A stretch of DNA of 64,000 nucleotides from Anniella stebbinsi (lineage: Eukaryota; Chordata; Lepidosauria; Squamata; Anniellidae). The translations under genes were made by a program, and so were the position numbers. Numbering within the stretch: position 1 is the stretch's first letter; each line of letters begins with the position of its first letter. This document shows, piece after piece, positions 61,321 to 64,000 of this stretch. The DNA lies in the NCBI GenBank assembly GCA_029215795.1, contig JARDYH010000002.1:361114973-361178972 (forward strand), written 5' to 3'. Under the pieces are notes generated by a model, which was not told the DNA's origin, made no database searches, and was given only the letters and a program-made list of their open reading frames with translations.

Positions 61321-62334
61321 TTAGCCTAGAGAGGTTTTTACGCTAATTGAGACTTTTAATGATCCATTTCAGTCTCTGTTATGCTCCCCACGGTCGCTTT
61401 TCGTATTTTTGATTTGTTTTTATGAATTTGTAACCTGCCTTGAGCCGCTGCATCCTTCAGCAGAAAGGCAGAATACAAGTGTTCAATTAACCTACTGCCT
61501 TGAACAAACTTCAACATTGCAACAAAATGAAAAAGCAAAAAATGAGAAACTAGAAGTCAGGAGGATGCGGACCGTTTCCCGTCTTAGGATCCTGTCCCCT
61601 CCATGCATTTTGGGCAAGAGGGTTCTACTGAGAACTGCTCATTTGCCAAAGACAGAACCAGGTGGTCCTCTGTATTCCAGATTGATTTATCTGGCGTCAT
61701 AATAACTTTCTGAACTTGCATCCACTCCGTTGGCTTGTGAGACTTGTCCTTCTGTGTATCCCTTTAACAAGCGGCGTGTCCTTCCAGCTGGCGCCGCTCC
61801 CAAATGCCGCCTTTCCCTGGGATCCATTCCCAGCCCCAGCGCATTGGGCCCGTTGCCCGTTCCCAACCTTTTAATTTTTGTGTCATAAAACCAACACTTA
61901 AAAGCTCCTGTTAGCGCGTAATGGAATATTCTTATTACCCAGCTGCTGACTTGCCGGCCTGCGCTGCAGAGCATGAGCCCACGTTCATGCCGTGGCCGGT
62001 GTGGGTTACCGGGTCGGCGGCTTGGCCTGGCATGTTGTGTGCAGTGCTGGGCCAGACGCTACTTGCACTTCGGGGGGGGGGGGGGGACGTGAACGAAGGA
62101 ACTCACGTAGATGTGTGCCGATCCTTTTAGTCGGTCTCTCTCTGCTTGTAGGAGAAAGGCTGGGTTGGGGGCGGGGAGGCCCCCTCCCTTCCGTTTTAGA
62201 GATCTCTCAAAAGCTAACGTTGTGAGACTAGCGGGAGATCTGTGCTTTTCATTTTGCAGAATCGGGTTTTCGCTTTCCCAGCTGCAGAGGGGAAAATGCT
62301 GAGTGCGTGTACCTCATGTCCTTTGAAGCATTTA

Positions 62335-62642
62335 CTCCAGGGGAGCAGAACCTTACGGTTCCACTGGTGGCCATGCCCGTTTCCCACCCCTGACCACCGG
62401 GGGTCCCCCCCTGCCCATACAGTCCCCCCCATTCTAAAATGTCAAAATTCCTCTACTAAGGCTTGGGTACTGGCGGCGAGAGCTTTCAGCTGAAAGACTC
62501 CGGCATTTCGGGCTCCGCCCCTTTGGCCCTTCCCCTCTTGCCCTTGGCCACACCCTTTTTGCCCACCCACTGCTGGAATGCGGCCCCCGAGAGCATCTGC
62601 ATTTTGGAGAGCTTGGAATGAAAGAGGTTCAACACCCCTGGT
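62335..62642 (+). mobile_element. hAT-like MITE, CAGGGGTG family, clean right end
   Basis: CTACTAAGGCTTGGGTACTG, CGAGAGCTTTCAGCTGAAAG, CCACCCACTGCTGGAATG and right end AAAGAGGTTCAACACCCCTG. This end best defines the family terminus. Confidence 0.7.
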
Positions 62643-62646
62643 TTGC

Positions 62647-62837
62647 TGTAATGCGCAGACCTGTGCATGTTTAGACAGAAAAAGTGTGCAATCCTCTGCA
62701 TGTTTAGACAGAGAAAAAAATATGCAAACCTATGCATGTTTAGGTAGAGTGCAATCCTATGCATGTTGAGAGAGAGTGCAATCCTATTGTTTAGACAGAA
62801 AATAGGTGCAGACCTATGCATGTTTAGACAGAAAAAA
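62647..62837. repeat. Short tandem array of TGCATGTTTAGACAGAAA units
   Basis: About six imperfect units of 25-36 bases built on GCAATCCTATGCATGTTTAG and ACAGAAAAA. Minus-strand ORFs repeating LNMHRIA are artefacts. Confidence 0.9.
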
Positions 62838-62889
62838 GCCCTACAGCTCCCAGCATTTCCCTTGTGCCTTCAAATATTTATATAGTGCT

Positions 62890-63015
62890 TAAGAGAGTCC
62901 CGTGACCTTTAGTTATATTATCTCAGTACAACACCCCTGTCGGGTAGGCCGGTGTTACTGTTACCTGTGTTGCAAATCGCGGAGCTGAGGCCGAGTGTCC
63001 CCTGGCTTGCCTGAG
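62890..63015 (+). mobile_element. MIR/CORE-SINE-like remnant
   Basis: TTATATTATCTCAGTACAAC, CCCTGTCGGGTAGGCCGGTG and TGCAAATCGCGGAGCTGAGG follow the conserved MIR-like 3' core. Confidence 0.5.
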
Positions 63016-64000
63016 GCCATTGAAGAGCTCCTGGCAGAGGCAGAATCTTACAGATGCTAACCCCTCTTGCCTTGCCTTGCCTGCTGGCTAGCTGTCTGCT
63101 ACCTTGAGTGCCGCTTGGCTTGCTCCTCACTTGCAAGGTAGAAAGTGGGACTTCTCGGTGCGTCAGGGCGCCACTTGGATGTAAGCCTCCTGGGCAGCAG
63201 CTGTGCTTTCCCTGTCTGCTGCCCGACCCCTGCCCACTCCCGGGAATTCATGTTAAACATGAGCTGCTGTAGGCACGATGGCTGTAGCGTTCCATCCAGC
63301 CTGTCTCTATCACCCATGCATTGCTGAAATACATCCGGTTTTGGGGTGGAACGTTTCCGGCACTGCAACCTCATGCTGAGCACAAGGCCGAAATCTCAGG
63401 CAGAGCATTTGTGGAACACAGGCAGACCTGAGCTGCGAGGCATCATCCACTGGGAAGATCTCCTGCACAGGCCCCATCGAAATGAACAGGAGCTTCACGA
63501 CATCCTGGGGCGTGGTGCCCATTGTGAATTAGTCGGGTGCGCCACTTAGAATCTCCCCGCCTGGGCCGGCCCTATCAGCCTGTCTGCCCCCACCCCTGGA
63601 TGGGGAATGTCAAGTTTTTTAACTCAGGCAGAGCTGCAAACGTGTCCGTAGCCATCCGTCTATCTTGTGACATTTTGGCAGCTCGTTGCATGAAAGGGGG
63701 CCCGAAAGCAGGTGTCGCAAACACTGCTTGGGGATTCCCCCCCCCCTCTCGTTCCCGGCCCTGCCGCACCGGGGCTTTGGCTAGGAGCCAGCGACAGATT
63801 GTGCGCAGAAGAAGGGGGGCGAGAAAGAATTAGCGTCTGCGCTGTGCATCTCGGGTAATAGCATTTACTCACCGGGGTGATGGAACCCCGATGGACGCTG
63901 ATCAAATGTACTTGTCCCGGTAGTGAAGACAAATGCCAGCAGCCGAGGATGTAAATGCATTAGCTTGCCCTGAGCTCTGGGTTGTCGGACTGTCATGCGC

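Larger units (their letters stand above)
60900..64000. other. Intron after exon i (partial)
   Basis: No further SLC12A9 exon is visible. It contains palindromic MITE pieces (61048-61125, 61185-61320), an L2-like tail at about 61400-61490, a hAT-like MITE (62335-62642), a short tandem array (62647-62837) and a MIR-like SINE (62890-63015). The last 900 bases look mostly unique; CATCCACTGGGAAGATCTCC at 63441 recalls a reptile repeat I cannot name. Confidence 0.6.

Noticed and set aside
60900..64000. Search for the next SLC12A9 exon (C-terminal domain)
   Set aside because: No match to the expected block after FHQ was found in any frame with a usable acceptor.
1..64000. CRISPR array, bacterial operon, phage or defence system
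   Set aside because: Splice sites, SINEs, LINEs and a multi-exon SLC12 gene show vertebrate nuclear DNA. The tandem repeats lack a repeat-spacer structure.

Overview
This window is vertebrate nuclear DNA, most likely from a squamate reptile (lizard or snake). I infer this from the dense load of 5'-truncated CR1-type LINEs ending in ATTCTATG-like repeats, L2-like LINEs, a Dong/R4-like non-LTR element, tRNA-derived SINEs of the type familiar from squamates, and many foldback MITEs. There are no operons, bacterial genes or CRISPR arrays.

Only one protein-coding gene can be supported. It is a plus-strand orthologue of SLC12A9, the divergent member of the SLC12 cation-chloride cotransporter family. 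Nine internal coding exons lie at 4508-4642, 4989-5126, 6188-6484, 7852-7959, 8092-8203, 19457-19614, 21350-21432, 37240-37364 and 60707-60899. All junctions are GT-AG, the phases agree throughout, and joining them gives 449 uninterrupted codons. They run from the end of TM1 to the last part of the membrane domain. The start-codon exon lies upstream of base 1 and the exons for the cytosolic C-terminal domain lie beyond 64000.

Layout: 1-4507 is intron or 5' region with LINE debris. 4508-8203 is a compact cluster of five exons. An 11.3-kb intron (8204-19456) follows, then two exons (19457-21432), a 15.8-kb intron, one exon at 37.2 kb, a 23.3-kb intron, and the last visible exon at 60.7 kb. The large introns alternate between repeat-rich stretches and unique stretches. 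Some of the unique stretches contain clustered TAATTA/ATAAA-type motifs and look like candidate conserved non-coding elements, although this cannot be tested without an alignment.

The most interesting non-genic signals are as follows. A Dong/R4-like retrotransposon relic with a CCHC knuckle and a PD...D endonuclease motif sits between TAA/TCA-type microsatellites, with a second 3' end of the same family beside it. A near-perfect pre-miRNA-like hairpin lies at 60259-60351. A hAT-like foldback MITE carries an intact 8-bp target duplication. A CR1 copy shows 5' inversion of the twin-priming type. A 36-bp minisatellite lies at 32122-32512, and a decayed ~41-bp tandem array carries one inverted CCAAT-like motif per unit. 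I found no evidence for a novel multi-gene system.
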